Source: Prauserella cavernicola
GTDB lineage: Bacteria > Actinomycetota > Actinomycetes > Mycobacteriales > Pseudonocardiaceae
Direction: 5' to 3'
Length of the DNA: 64,000 nucleotides
Assembly: GCF_016595675.1 (NCBI RefSeq)
Contig: NZ_JAENJH010000010.1
Location: 62,001-126,000, forward strand
The translations under genes were made by a program, and so were the position numbers. This document shows positions 36,647 through 45,026 of this stretch, piece after piece (positions within the stretch are counted from its first letter, which is position 1; each line of letters begins with the position of its first letter). Below the pieces are notes generated by a model. That model was not told the DNA's origin. It saw only the letters and a list, made by a program, of their open reading frames with translations, and did no database searches.

Positions 36647-39049
36647 TCACTGCACCTCGCGCGCGTACCAGGGCTGGATGGTGTCGCCCTCGCGCGGCAC
36701 GCCGTCGCCCCGGTGCTGCGGGGCCCGCCCTTCGGGCTGCGCCGGGTGCTCGGTGACGAGCAGCGCGGGCAGCGGCAGCGGGGTGGCCTGCTCGGTGAGC
36801 GTCACCTCGGTGTCGTAATGGGTGATCGTGAGCCCGTCGCCGCTGAGCAGCTGGTAGGTCGCCTTGTCCTGCTCGATCTCCACGCCGAACTGCGAGCCGC
36901 GAAAGCACATCCGGAACGCGATCCGGTCCACAGCGGACGGAATGCGCGGTCGGAACGTGAGCTCGCCGCCGTGGTCGCGCATGCCGCCGAACCCGGAGAC
37001 CACGGCGATCCACGCGCCCGCGAGCGAGGCCATGTGCAGGCCGTTGCGCACGTTGTTGTGCAGGTCGTGCAGATCGGTCAGCGCCGCTTCCGCCAGGTAG
37101 TCGTAGGCCAGGTCCAGGTGCCCGCATTCCGCGGCGAGCACCGCCTGCGTGGCCGCCGACAGCGACGAGTCGCGGACGGTCAGTCCTTCGTAGTAGGTGA
37201 AGTTGCGCTGCTTCTGCTCCGGCGTGAACGCGTCGCCGCGCAGATGCATCGCCAGCACGAGGTCGGCCTGCTTCACCACCTGTTTGCGGTAGAGGTCGAA
37301 GTACGGGAAGTTCAGCAGCAGCGGATAGCTGTCCGCGGGCGTGTCGGCGAAGTTCCACCGCGCGTGCTCGGTGAACCGTTCCGACTGCGGGTGCACGGCC
37401 AGCAGTTCGTCGTAGGGCACCAGCATCGTGCGCGCGGCCTCTCGCCAGCCCGCGATCTCGGTGGTGCTCACCTCGAAACGTTCGGCGATGTCGGGGTGCC
37501 GGTCGCACGAGTCGGCGGCCTCGCGCAGGTTCTTCTGCGCCATCAGGTTGGTGTAGACGTTGTTGTCGGCGACGGCGGAGTACTCGTCGGGTCCGGTGAC
37601 ACCGTCGATGCGGAACCCGCCGTGCGGGTCGTGGTGTCCCAGCGACATCCACAGGCGTGCGGTCTCCAGCAGCAGTTCGGTGCCGTGCTGGCGTTCGAAC
37701 TCGGCGTCGCCGGTCGCGGCGAGGTAGCGCGCGATGGCGTCGGCGATGTCGGCGTTGACGTGGAACGCCGCCGTGCCGGCAGGCCAGTACGCCGAGCACT
37801 CGGCGCCGTTGATGGAGCGCCACGGGAACGACGCGCCGCGTAGCCCCAGCTGGTCAGCCCTGTCCCTCGCCTTGTCCACAGTGGAGTGACGCCAGCGCAG
37901 CGCGTCGCGCGCGGCGTCGGGCAGCGTGTAGGTGAGCACCGGCAGCACGAAGCTCTCGGTGTCCCAGAACGCGTGCCCGTCGTAGCCGGGGCCGGTCAGT
38001 CCCTTGCCGGGGATCGCGCGGCTCTCGCCGCGGGCCCCGGCCTGCAGCACGTGGAACAGCGCGAAGCGGATCGCCTGCTGCAGCTCGGGATCGCCGTCGA
38101 CCTCCACCCCCGCGGTGCTCCAGAACTGGTCGAGGAACTGCCGCTGCTCGGCGAGCAGGCCGTCCCAGCCGGTCTGCAGCGCGCCCGCGAGCGCTGCGTC
38201 GACCTGTGCCCTCAGCGCGGGAATCGAGCGCTGGGCCGACCAGCCGTAGGCGAGGTACTTGGTGACGCGCAGCTTCTGCCCGAGCGGCACGTCGACCGCG
38301 AGGGTGAGCCGCGCCAGGTCCTCCTCGCACGTGATCTCGGTGCGCAGTCCGTCGCCGGTCTCCACCTGGTGGTCCATCGCGGCGGCCATGCGCAGGCCCG
38401 AGCGCTTGGTGCGGTGCACCAGCACGGCGCGGTAGTCCTCGGCCATCACGTACTCGGACTGCAGCGGCGCCTCGAGCGCGGCGGCGACGCGCGGGTCGCC
38501 CGTGTCCGACTCGATCGGCTCGTTGGCCAGCAGGTCCGACTGCGCCACCAGCTGTACCTCGTCGTCCAGCGGCTCCACCTCGTAGCGGATGGCCGCCACC
38601 GCGCGCTGGGTGAACGACACGAGCCGCTCGGTCCGCACGCGCACCCGACGCCCCGTCGGTGACGTCCAGTCCGTCTCCCTGCGCAGGGTGCCCGAGCGGA
38701 AGTCGAGCACCCGGTTGTGCGCCGTGGCGTGGCCGTAGCGCATGTCGAGCGGCTCGTCCTCCACCAGCAGGCGGATGACCTTGCCGTCGGTGACGTTCAC
38801 GACCGTCTGGCCCGCCTCGGGGTAGCCGTAGCCCGCCTCGGCGTAGGGCAGTTCGTGTTCCTCGTAGAACCCGTTGAGGTAGGTGCCCGGCAGTCCGCGC
38901 GGCTCGCCCTCCTCGAGCGTGCCGCGCATGCCGATGTGGCCGTTGGACAGCGCGAAGGTGGACTCCGTTCGCTGCAGCTGGTCGACCGCGAGCCCTCGCC
39001 AGCGCAGTTCCCACGGCGAGCACTCGTAACCACGTGCGGGATCGGTCAC
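36647..39049 (-). CDS. Glycoside hydrolase family 65 phosphorylase (trehalose/maltose/kojibiose type)
   Basis: 800 aa, GTG 39049 with GGAGGAA upstream. An N-terminal beta-sandwich domain (YECSPWELRWRGL...NGHIGMRGTLEEGEP) precedes an alpha/alpha barrel. The general acid is Glu489 in FRIDGVTGPDEYSA, and GHAFWDTESFVLPV is another family signature. Such enzymes split alpha-linked disaccharides with phosphate to glucose plus beta-glucose-1-phosphate. The overlapping beta-phosphoglucomutase gene supports phosphorolysis; the same pair occurs in M. tuberculosis (Rv3400-Rv3401). The exact disaccharide is not determinable. Confidence 0.92.
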   Translation of the reverse strand: MTDPARGYECSPWELRWRGLAVDQLQRTESTFALSNGHIGMRGTLEEGEPRGLPGTYLNGFYEEHELPYAEAGYGYPEAGQTVVNVTDGKVIRLLVEDEPLDMRYGHATAHNRVLDFRSGTLRRETDWTSPTGRRVRVRTERLVSFTQRAVAAIRYEVEPLDDEVQLVAQSDLLANEPIESDTGDPRVAAALEAPLQSEYVMAEDYRAVLVHRTKRSGLRMAAAMDHQVETGDGLRTEITCEEDLARLTLAVDVPLGQKLRVTKYLAYGWSAQRSIPALRAQVDAALAGALQTGWDGLLAEQRQFLDQFWSTAGVEVDGDPELQQAIRFALFHVLQAGARGESRAIPGKGLTGPGYDGHAFWDTESFVLPVLTYTLPDAARDALRWRHSTVDKARDRADQLGLRGASFPWRSINGAECSAYWPAGTAAFHVNADIADAIARYLAATGDAEFERQHGTELLLETARLWMSLGHHDPHGGFRIDGVTGPDEYSAVADNNVYTNLMAQKNLREAADSCDRHPDIAERFEVSTTEIAGWREAARTMLVPYDELLAVHPQSERFTEHARWNFADTPADSYPLLLNFPYFDLYRKQVVKQADLVLAMHLRGDAFTPEQKQRNFTYYEGLTVRDSSLSAATQAVLAAECGHLDLAYDYLAEAALTDLHDLHNNVRNGLHMASLAGAWIAVVSGFGGMRDHGGELTFRPRIPSAVDRIAFRMCFRGSQFGVEIEQDKATYQLLSGDGLTITHYDTEVTLTEQATPLPLPALLVTEHPAQPEGRAPQHRGDGVPREGDTIQPWYAREVQ

Positions 39050-39780
39050 GGCGATTCCTCCAGTAACTCGGCGAGATCGTCCACCACGGTGCTCGCGCCC
39101 CGCTCGTGCAGGGCGCCCGCCTGGTCGGCTCTGTTCACCCCCACCACGTACCCGAACTCGCCCGCCTTGCCCGCCTCGACACCGGCGAGCGCGTCCTCGA
39201 ACACCGCCGCGTGCGCGGCCGCGACGCCGAGTTGTTCGGCGCACGCGAGGAAGGAGTCGGGCGCCGGTTTGCCGCGCAGCCCGCGCTCGGAGATCGTGTT
39301 GCCGTCGACGCGGGCGCGCACGAACCGGTCGAGCCCCGCGGCCGACAGCACGCTCACGGCGTTGGCCGACGACGTGACCACGCCGATCGCGAGCCCGGCC
39401 CGCTCGACGGCCTCCAGGTAGCGCACCGAACCCGCGTACGGTTGCACGCCCTGCTCCTCGAGGATGCGCCCGACGAGATCGTTCTTGCGGGTGCCGACGC
39501 CGTGCACCGTCACGGCGTCCGGGCTGTCGTCCTGGCCGCCCTCGGGTAGTTCGATGTCGCGCGAGGCGAGGAAGGTCCGGACACCGTCGAGCCGGGGCCT
39601 GCCGTCGACGTAGGCCGTGTAGTCCCGCTCTGTGAAAGGTTGGAAATCGCCGCCGTCGCGGCGCCGCAGGAGGTCGTCGAAGGTCTGTTTCCAGGCCTGC
39701 ATGTGCAGGGTCGCGGTGCTGGTCAGCACGCCGTCCAGGTCGAACAGGCACGCGGTGATCGTGCTCGGTAACCCGATCAT
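39046..39780 (-). CDS. HAD-family beta-phosphoglucomutase
   Basis: 244 aa from ATG 39780 (an in-frame GTG at 39789 would lie inside the -10). The nucleophile and acid are D14 and D16 in LFDLDGVLTST. A cap domain follows, then VVTSSANA, RGLRGKPAPDSFL and VFEDALAGVEAGKAG. It converts beta-glucose-1-phosphate to glucose-6-phosphate, the product of the GH65 enzyme whose GTG overlaps this stop. TAGCGT lies 7 bp before the ATG, a leaderless layout. Confidence 0.9.
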   Translation of the reverse strand: MIGLPSTITACLFDLDGVLTSTATLHMQAWKQTFDDLLRRRDGGDFQPFTERDYTAYVDGRPRLDGVRTFLASRDIELPEGGQDDSPDAVTVHGVGTRKNDLVGRILEEQGVQPYAGSVRYLEAVERAGLAIGVVTSSANAVSVLSAAGLDRFVRARVDGNTISERGLRGKPAPDSFLACAEQLGVAAAHAAVFEDALAGVEAGKAGEFGYVVGVNRADQAGALHERGASTVVDDLAELLEESP

Positions 39781-39787
39781 GCCGTTC

Positions 39788-39793
39788 ACGCTA
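39788..39793 (-). promoter_or_regulatory. -10 element of the beta-phosphoglucomutase-GH65 operon
   Basis: TAGCGT on the minus strand, 7 bp before the ATG at 39780; no Shine-Dalgarno is present. Confidence 0.4.
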
Positions 39794-39887
39794 GTAGTGG
39801 TTTTCCGAGGTCGCCACGCCTAACATCTGAGCAGCTGAAAAGGTGATGAACCGAGCACCTCGGAGTCCGCCGATGAGCACGCTCGCG

Positions 39888-40559
39888 ATGCACGCCAGTG
39901 ACGGCCTGCTCAATGCCCCCACCTCCCTGGCGACCGGCGCGGTCGCCGTACTCGGCGTCGCCGTGGCTCTGGTGCGAGCGCGCACGGACCTGGACGACCG
40001 GACGGCGCCGCTGGCCGGTCTCGTGGCGGCGTTCGTCTTCGCCGTGCAGATGCTCAACTTTCCCGTGCTGCCCGGTGTGAGCGGGCACCTGCTCGGTGGC
40101 GCGCTGGCCGCGATCCTGGTGGGACCGTGGGTCGGCGCGCTGTGCGTGAGCGTCGTGCTCGTGGTGCAGGCCCTGCTGTTCGCCGACGGGGGGCTCACCG
40201 CGCTGGGCGTCAACATCATCAACATGGCGCTGCTGGGTACCGCGGCCGGTTATCTCGTGGCCGTGGCGCTGCGGTCGGTCGCGACACGGTCGCGGGCCGG
40301 GCTGCTCGGAGTGGCGTTCGTGGCCGCGTTCGTCAACACCGTGGTGGCCTCGGCGGGGTTCGTCGTGGAGTACGCCCTCGGCGGCCAGGGTGCGGTGTCG
40401 CTCGGCGGGTTCGCGGCGGCACTGCTCGGGGTGCACGCGCTGATCGGCATCGGTGAGGGCGTGCTCACCGCGCTCACGGTGGGAGCGGTCGCGTCGGTGC
40501 GGCCGGATCTGGTGTACCTGCTGCGCGATCGCACGGCCGCGAGGGAGGTGACGTCGTGA
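39888..40559 (+). CDS. cbiM: Cobalt/nickel ECF transporter substrate-binding membrane subunit CbiM
   Basis: About 223 aa, six to seven helices. Members begin Met-His-x-x-Asp-Gly, the N-terminus and His2 being metal ligands. The ATG at 39888 gives exactly MHASDGLLNAPTSLATG, so I prefer it over in-frame starts at 39843, 39846 and 39873, although no Shine-Dalgarno sits at the right distance (AGGTGAT is at 39841). GVNIINMALLGTAAGY is a further CbiM segment. The stop overlaps cbiN. Only ~100 bp lie upstream, too short for a cobalamin riboswitch. Confidence 0.88.
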   Translation: MHASDGLLNAPTSLATGAVAVLGVAVALVRARTDLDDRTAPLAGLVAAFVFAVQMLNFPVLPGVSGHLLGGALAAILVGPWVGALCVSVVLVVQALLFADGGLTALGVNIINMALLGTAAGYLVAVALRSVATRSRAGLLGVAFVAAFVNTVVASAGFVVEYALGGQGAVSLGGFAAALLGVHALIGIGEGVLTALTVGAVASVRPDLVYLLRDRTAAREVTS

Positions 40560-40924
40560 GCTCCAGGGTCAGCAGGCGAGGACTGTTGTTCGCCGCCGTC
40601 GCGGTGGCGGTCGCGTTGCTGCTCGCCGGGGTGGTGTCCTACTTCGCCTCCGGCAACCCCGACGGGCTCGACCACGTGACGGCCAGGGGCTGCACGGAGG
40701 TCGGCGGAGCGCTGCACGGCTCGTGCCCCGCACAGCACGCGCGCGAGCACGCGCTGGCCGGCTCGCCGCTGGCCGACTACGCGGTGGATGGCGACGACGG
40801 GTTCCTCGGCGTCGCGGGGATCCTGGGCGTGCTGGCGACGTTGCTGATCGCGGGCGGGCTGTTCTGGTTGCTGCGCGCGCGATCCGGCTCCCGCGGCGGG
40901 CAGGGACGCCGCGACCGATCGTGA
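40556..40924 (+). CDS. cbiN: Cobalt/nickel transporter accessory subunit CbiN
   Basis: 122 aa, two membrane helices flanking an outer loop. SYFASGNPDGLDHV right after the first helix is the PDGL-type signature of CbiN/NikN. The loop (ARGCTEVGGALHGSC...) is Cys- and His-containing. GTGA overlap with cbiM; the end overlaps cbiQ (GTGA). Confidence 0.88.
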   Translation: MSSRVSRRGLLFAAVAVAVALLLAGVVSYFASGNPDGLDHVTARGCTEVGGALHGSCPAQHAREHALAGSPLADYAVDGDDGFLGVAGILGVLATLLIAGGLFWLLRARSGSRGGQGRRDRS

Positions 40925-41685
40925 CCGCCACGGTGCTGCACCGGCCTGGCGACTCGCCGGTGCATCGCCTGCCACCGGAGGTGAAGGTGGTGGGCGCGTT
41001 CGCCGCGGTGCTGTGCGTCGTGGCGACGCCGAGGGAGGCGTTCTGGGCTTTCGGGGTGGACCTGCTGGTGCTGCTCGCGGTGTGGACGATCGCGCGCGTG
41101 CCCGTGGGCTGGTTCGCGCGCAGGGCGCTCATCGAGGTGCCGTTCGTGCTCCTGGCGCTCGTGCTGCCGTTCACCGGCGCGGCGCCGAGAACAGACGTGC
41201 TGGGTGTGTCCGTCTCGGTCGACGGGGCGCTGGCGGGCTGGAACATCCTCGTGAAGGGCACGCTCGGCGTGCTGGTGTCGCTGACGCTCGCCGCCACCAC
41301 GTCTCCCGGCGACATCGTGGCAGGACTGCGCAGGCTGCGCGTGCCGCGGCTGCTGACCACTATCGCGAGCCTGATGCTGCGCTACGCCGAGGTGATCGTC
41401 GCCGAGGCCCGGCGCATGCGCACGGCGCGCGTGTGCCGGGGGCACGACCCGCGGTTCCTCTGGCAGGCCGGAGCGACGGCGCGCGGCATCGGTGTGTTGT
41501 TCCTGCGCAGCTACGAACGCGGCGAGCGCGTGCACCTGGCGATGCTGTCGCGCGGCTGGACGGGGGCCCAGCCGGTCCAGCCCGCGCCGCCGGCGGCTCC
41601 GGTGAGCGTGGCGCGCTGGCTCGCCGGGGTCCTGCCCGCGCTGGTGGTCGCGTTCACGTGCGGGGTGGCGCTGTGGACGACGTGA
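40921..41685 (+). CDS. cbiQ: Cobalt/nickel ECF transporter transmembrane (T) subunit CbiQ
   Basis: 254 aa. Several membrane helices and the coupling-helix Ala-Arg signatures in MLRYAEVIVAEARRMRTAR and HLAMLSRGWTG, which contact the ATPase. GTG 40921 overlaps the cbiN stop. It couples ATP hydrolysis by CbiO to metal uptake by CbiM/N. Confidence 0.92.
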   Translation: MTATVLHRPGDSPVHRLPPEVKVVGAFAAVLCVVATPREAFWAFGVDLLVLLAVWTIARVPVGWFARRALIEVPFVLLALVLPFTGAAPRTDVLGVSVSVDGALAGWNILVKGTLGVLVSLTLAATTSPGDIVAGLRRLRVPRLLTTIASLMLRYAEVIVAEARRMRTARVCRGHDPRFLWQAGATARGIGVLFLRSYERGERVHLAMLSRGWTGAQPVQPAPPAAPVSVARWLAGVLPALVVAFTCGVALWTT

Positions 41686-42413
41686 CTCCCGCCGTACTGG
41701 TCAAGGACCTGGCCTACACCTACCCCGACGGGCACCGCGCGCTGGCGGGCGTCGACCTGCGCGTGGAGCCGGGGGAGCGCGTCGCCGTGCTCGGCCCCAA
41801 CGGCGCCGGCAAGACGACGCTCGCACTGCACCTCAACGGCGTCCTGACCGCCGAGCGCGGTCAGGTGGAGGTGGCCGGGATCGCCGTGCGCAAGCGGACG
41901 CTCGCGGAGATCCGCCGTCGCGTCGGCGTGGTGTTCCAGGACCCCGACGACCAGCTGTTCATGCCCACCGTCGCCGAGGACGTGGCGTTCGGCCCCCGCA
42001 ACTTCGGAGTCGCCGAGTCCGACGTGCCGGGGCGGGTGGCCACCGCGCTCGCCGCGGTCGGGATGGCCGAGCACGCGGTGCGCTCGCCGATGCACCTGTC
42101 CGTGGGGCAGCGGCGCCGCGTCGCGCTGGCCACCGTGCTCGCGTGCGAGCCGGACGTCCTGGTGCTCGACGAACCCTCGGCCAACCTCGAACCCGTTGCC
42201 AGGCGCGAACTCGCGGAGCTGCTGCTGACGCTGGAGCGCACGATGCTGCTGGTCACCCACGACCTGCCCTACGCGCTGCAGCTCTGCCCGCGCGGCGTGC
42301 TCGTGGACGACGGCGTGGTGGTGGCCGACCGGCCGACCCGCGATCTGCTCGCCGACTCCGCGCTGCTCGCCGCCCATCGCCTCGAGCTGCCGTGGGGTTT
42401 CCGGCTCGACTGA
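41682..42413 (+). CDS. cbiO: Cobalt/nickel ECF transporter ATPase CbiO
   Basis: 243 aa ABC ATPase. Walker A GPNGAGKTT at 38-46, Q loop VFQDPDDQLFMPTVAEDVAFGP, signature LSVGQRRRVALA, Walker B VLVLDEPSANLE and the switch His in VTHDLPYA. GTG at 41682 overlaps the cbiQ stop; an alternative GTG at 41673 is 3 codons upstream. Ends 10 bp before the convergent ArsR gene. Confidence 0.94.
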   Translation: MTPAVLVKDLAYTYPDGHRALAGVDLRVEPGERVAVLGPNGAGKTTLALHLNGVLTAERGQVEVAGIAVRKRTLAEIRRRVGVVFQDPDDQLFMPTVAEDVAFGPRNFGVAESDVPGRVATALAAVGMAEHAVRSPMHLSVGQRRRVALATVLACEPDVLVLDEPSANLEPVARRELAELLLTLERTMLLVTHDLPYALQLCPRGVLVDDGVVVADRPTRDLLADSALLAAHRLELPWGFRLD

Positions 42414-42423
42414 GATCGCGTGC

Positions 42424-42777
42424 CTAGTCGGCCGTGGTGTGCGGCCGCACGTGGTGGATCAGTTCGTGCACCGTGTCGTCGGCCAGCCGGTAGTAGACGA
42501 CCCTGCCGCTGCGGGTGGCCGTCACCAGCCCGTGCGCACGCAGCAGCCGCAGTGCCTGCGAGACCGCGGTGTCGCTCATGCCCGCGGCCACCGCGAGGTC
42601 GGACACGCAGATCTCGCGCGCGTAGTGGATGCACACCAGCAGGGTCAGCCGTGAGGGGTCGGCCAGCACGGAGAACCGCTCGGCCCACTCCTGTACCGTC
42701 TCGCGCTCACCGAGCCCGGCCAGCGCGGCCTCGACCCGGTGTGGGTCGATCAGGCGACGGTCCCCGGCGTTCGGCAC
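42424..42777 (-). CDS. ArsR/SmtB-family regulator, probable nickel/cobalt sensor
   Basis: 117 aa from GTG 42777 (an ATG at 42831 would add an unconserved leader). A winged helix-turn-helix with ADPSRLTLLVCIHYAREICVSDLAVAAGMSDTAVSQALRLL. One Cys lies in the recognition-helix region (EICVSDL). The C-terminal helix is metal-ligand rich (DDTVHELIHHVRPHTTAD), as in SmtB-type sensors binding at the dimer helix, though spacing does not match NmtR exactly. Position next to cbiMNQO suggests metal-dependent control of that operon or of the divergent neighbour. Confidence 0.8.
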   Translation of the reverse strand: MPNAGDRRLIDPHRVEAALAGLGERETVQEWAERFSVLADPSRLTLLVCIHYAREICVSDLAVAAGMSDTAVSQALRLLRAHGLVTATRSGRVVYYRLADDTVHELIHHVRPHTTAD

Positions 42778-42812
42778 TCCGCCATGATCCCACGCCGGGG
42801 CATACTGGTCAG

Positions 42813-43664
42813 GTGGATCCCGAGGTCGCACGGTCGTCGTGGGTGCTGCTGGAACCGGTGCACGACGTCACCTACTTCGCCCCGCAGGCGCGCGCCTCGC
42901 ACGAGGCCGTGGGGCTGCGCGGGTTCTGGCGTGGTTATGTCGCGATGCGCGCGGCTCCGCTCGGGCAGGCGAGCCTCGGCGCGGTCACGGCCGCGTTCCA
43001 CAACTTCGCGCCCGCGTTCCTGGCCAGGTCGTTGCCCGCCGTGTGGGAGCTGGCTCCGCCCGCGACGGCGCTCGCCGCGCGGTCCGAGGGCGCGGTGGCC
43101 GCGCTCGACGCCGCCGTTCCCGAGCTGCGCACCGACCCGCACCTGCCAGGGATCGTCGAGCTGCTGCACCGCATCGCCGACGCCGTGTCGTGGGCGGGTC
43201 GCCCGCTGGCCGCCGCCAACGCCGCGCTCGCCAGGCCCGACGACGGCGTCGCCGCGCTGTGGCAGGCCGCCACGACGTTGCGCGAACACCGCGGTGACGG
43301 GCATGTCGCGGTGCTCGTGTCCGAGGGCATCAACGGTATCGAGGCGCACGTGCTCAGGGACGCCGCCGACGGCAGCCGCTCGCTGACCGAACCCGCGCGG
43401 GGCTGGACGGCGCGGGAGTGGGCCGACGCGGCGGACCGCGTGCGCGAGCGCGGCCTGATCTCCGCGTCAGGTGCGCTGACCGATCAGGGCGTGGCGTTGC
43501 GCGAGCACGTCGAACGGCGCACCGACGTGCTCGCCGCGCCGCCCTACGCCGTCGCCTCCGACGCCGAACTCGACCGGCTCGCGGCATTCCTGCGCCCGTT
43601 CGCGCGCACCATCGCCGCGGGCGTGGTGCCGTTTCCCAACCCGGTCGGCGCGCCCGCGCCGTGA
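42813..43664 (+). CDS. SCO6745-like actinobacterial protein of unknown function
   Basis: 283 aa, GTG 42813. All-helical protein with DVTYFAPQARASHEAVGLRGFWRGYVAMRAAPLGQ and FHNFAPAFLARSLPAVW near the N-terminus, and two MarR-like helical segments further on (LREHRGDGHVAVLVSEG; ALTDQGVALREHVERRTD). I recognise it as the family named after SCO6745, whose function is unknown. It is divergent from the ArsR gene with 35 bp between, so the two may share control. Confidence 0.6.
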   Translation: MDPEVARSSWVLLEPVHDVTYFAPQARASHEAVGLRGFWRGYVAMRAAPLGQASLGAVTAAFHNFAPAFLARSLPAVWELAPPATALAARSEGAVAALDAAVPELRTDPHLPGIVELLHRIADAVSWAGRPLAAANAALARPDDGVAALWQAATTLREHRGDGHVAVLVSEGINGIEAHVLRDAADGSRSLTEPARGWTAREWADAADRVRERGLISASGALTDQGVALREHVERRTDVLAAPPYAVASDAELDRLAAFLRPFARTIAAGVVPFPNPVGAPAP

Positions 43665-43665
43665 G

Positions 43666-45018
43666 TCAGTCCTTGCCGCGTGCGGCGCGGAAGCGGTCCA
43701 GGCCCTCCTTGAGCTCGACGATCGGCTTCGGGTAGCCGAAGTCCTTCAACATCGCCTCGGGCAGCTTCCACGGCTCGTGCACGGCGGCACCGGCCACCTT
43801 GCCCAGCTCGGGGACGTAGCGGCGCACGTACTCGCCCTCCGGGTCGTAGCGCTTGGCCTGCAGGATCGGGTTGAGCACCCGGTTGGGCCTGCTGTCGGTG
43901 CCGGTGCCCGCCACCCACTGCCAGTTGAGCTGGTTGTTGGCGACGTCGGCGTCCACGAGATGGTCGAGGAAGTGCCGCGCGCCGAGTCGCCAGTCCAGGT
44001 ACAGCGTCTTGGAGAGGAAGCTGCCGACGATCAGCCGCGCACGGTTGTGCATCCAGCCCTCGCGCAGGAGCTGGCGCATCCCGGCGTCGACGATCGGGTA
44101 GCCGGTGCGGCCCTCCTGCCACGCCGTGAGGTCCTTCTCCGAGCGCCGCCAGCGGTCGCCATGGCCTCGATAGTCCTGTGTGGACGATTTCGGCCTCGCC
44201 GCGAGCACCTGGTGGTGGAAGTCGCGCCAGCACACCTGGCGTACGAACTCAGGCGAGCCGTGCGCACCCGACACCAGCTCGGTGGCCGAGAGCGTGCCGA
44301 AGTGCAGGTGCGCCGACAGCCGGGACGTGGCGTCGCCCGCGAGGTCGTCGTTGCTGCTGCCGTAGTCGTCGACCGGTCCGTCCAGCCAGTGCCGCAGCAG
44401 GTCCCGCGCCGCCCGCTCGCCGCCCGCGGGCAGGTCCGGGGCGGTGTCGCCGGTGCAGATGTCGGCGGTCTTCGGCAGCGTGCCCGCCCGCACCTTCGGC
44501 AGCGAGACGCGCTCCGGCGGAGCGAGCACGGGCCGCTTCCGCTCGGCCGCCCACCGCCGGTAGTAGGGCGTGAAGATGGCGAAGTGGTCGTTGCCGGACG
44601 GAGTGATCGCACCCGGAGGCACGACGGTGATCGAGGCGTCGTGCACGCGCAGCTCGCGCCTGCTCTGCTGAAGTCGTTGCCGCAGCGCGGTTTCGCGCCG
44701 GTGGGCGAACGCGCTGACGTCGCCTGCCACGTGCACCTCGGCGACGTCGTGCTCGTCGGCGAGCGTGGCGACCACCTCGGCGACCTCGCCCTCGCGGACC
44801 ACGAGGCGGCCGCCGAGCTCGCGCAGGTTCGCGTCCAGGTCGTGCAGGGAGTCGGCGAGGAACGCGGCGCGGTTGGGCCGGTTGAAGGAGCCACCGGTGA
44901 TCGCCGGGTCGAGCACGAACAGCGGGATCACGTGCTCGGCCGAGGTCGCCGCGGCGTGCAGGACGGGGTTGTCGTGGACCCGCAGGTCGCGCGTGAACAG
45001 TGCGATGGAGACGGTCAT
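43666..45018 (-). CDS. phr: Deoxyribodipyrimidine photolyase / cryptochrome family
   Basis: 450 aa. N-terminal antenna-binding Rossmann domain (SIALFTRDLRVHDNPVL) and C-terminal FAD domain with WRDFHHQVL, WQEGRTGYPIVDAGMRQLLREGWMHNRAR and NQLNWQWVAGTGTDSRPNRVLNP, the last typical of class I CPD photolyases. It repairs UV pyrimidine dimers using light. ATG 45018 has GAGG upstream; it lies 8 bp downstream of the PIG-L gene and is probably co-transcribed. Confidence 0.94.
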   Translation of the reverse strand: MTVSIALFTRDLRVHDNPVLHAAATSAEHVIPLFVLDPAITGGSFNRPNRAAFLADSLHDLDANLRELGGRLVVREGEVAEVVATLADEHDVAEVHVAGDVSAFAHRRETALRQRLQQSRRELRVHDASITVVPPGAITPSGNDHFAIFTPYYRRWAAERKRPVLAPPERVSLPKVRAGTLPKTADICTGDTAPDLPAGGERAARDLLRHWLDGPVDDYGSSNDDLAGDATSRLSAHLHFGTLSATELVSGAHGSPEFVRQVCWRDFHHQVLAARPKSSTQDYRGHGDRWRRSEKDLTAWQEGRTGYPIVDAGMRQLLREGWMHNRARLIVGSFLSKTLYLDWRLGARHFLDHLVDADVANNQLNWQWVAGTGTDSRPNRVLNPILQAKRYDPEGEYVRRYVPELGKVAGAAVHEPWKLPEAMLKDFGYPKPIVELKEGLDRFRAARGKD

Positions 45019-45026
45019 GTCGGGCC

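Noticed and set aside
39790-39887. Cobalamin riboswitch upstream of cbiM
   Set aside because: Fewer than 100 bp are available and no B12-box-like sequence is visible.
39843-39887. Earlier start codons for cbiM (39843, 39846, 39873)
   Set aside because: They would bury the family's N-terminal Met-His metal motif inside the protein; the AGGTGAT at 39841 overlaps the first two start codons and is too far from the others.
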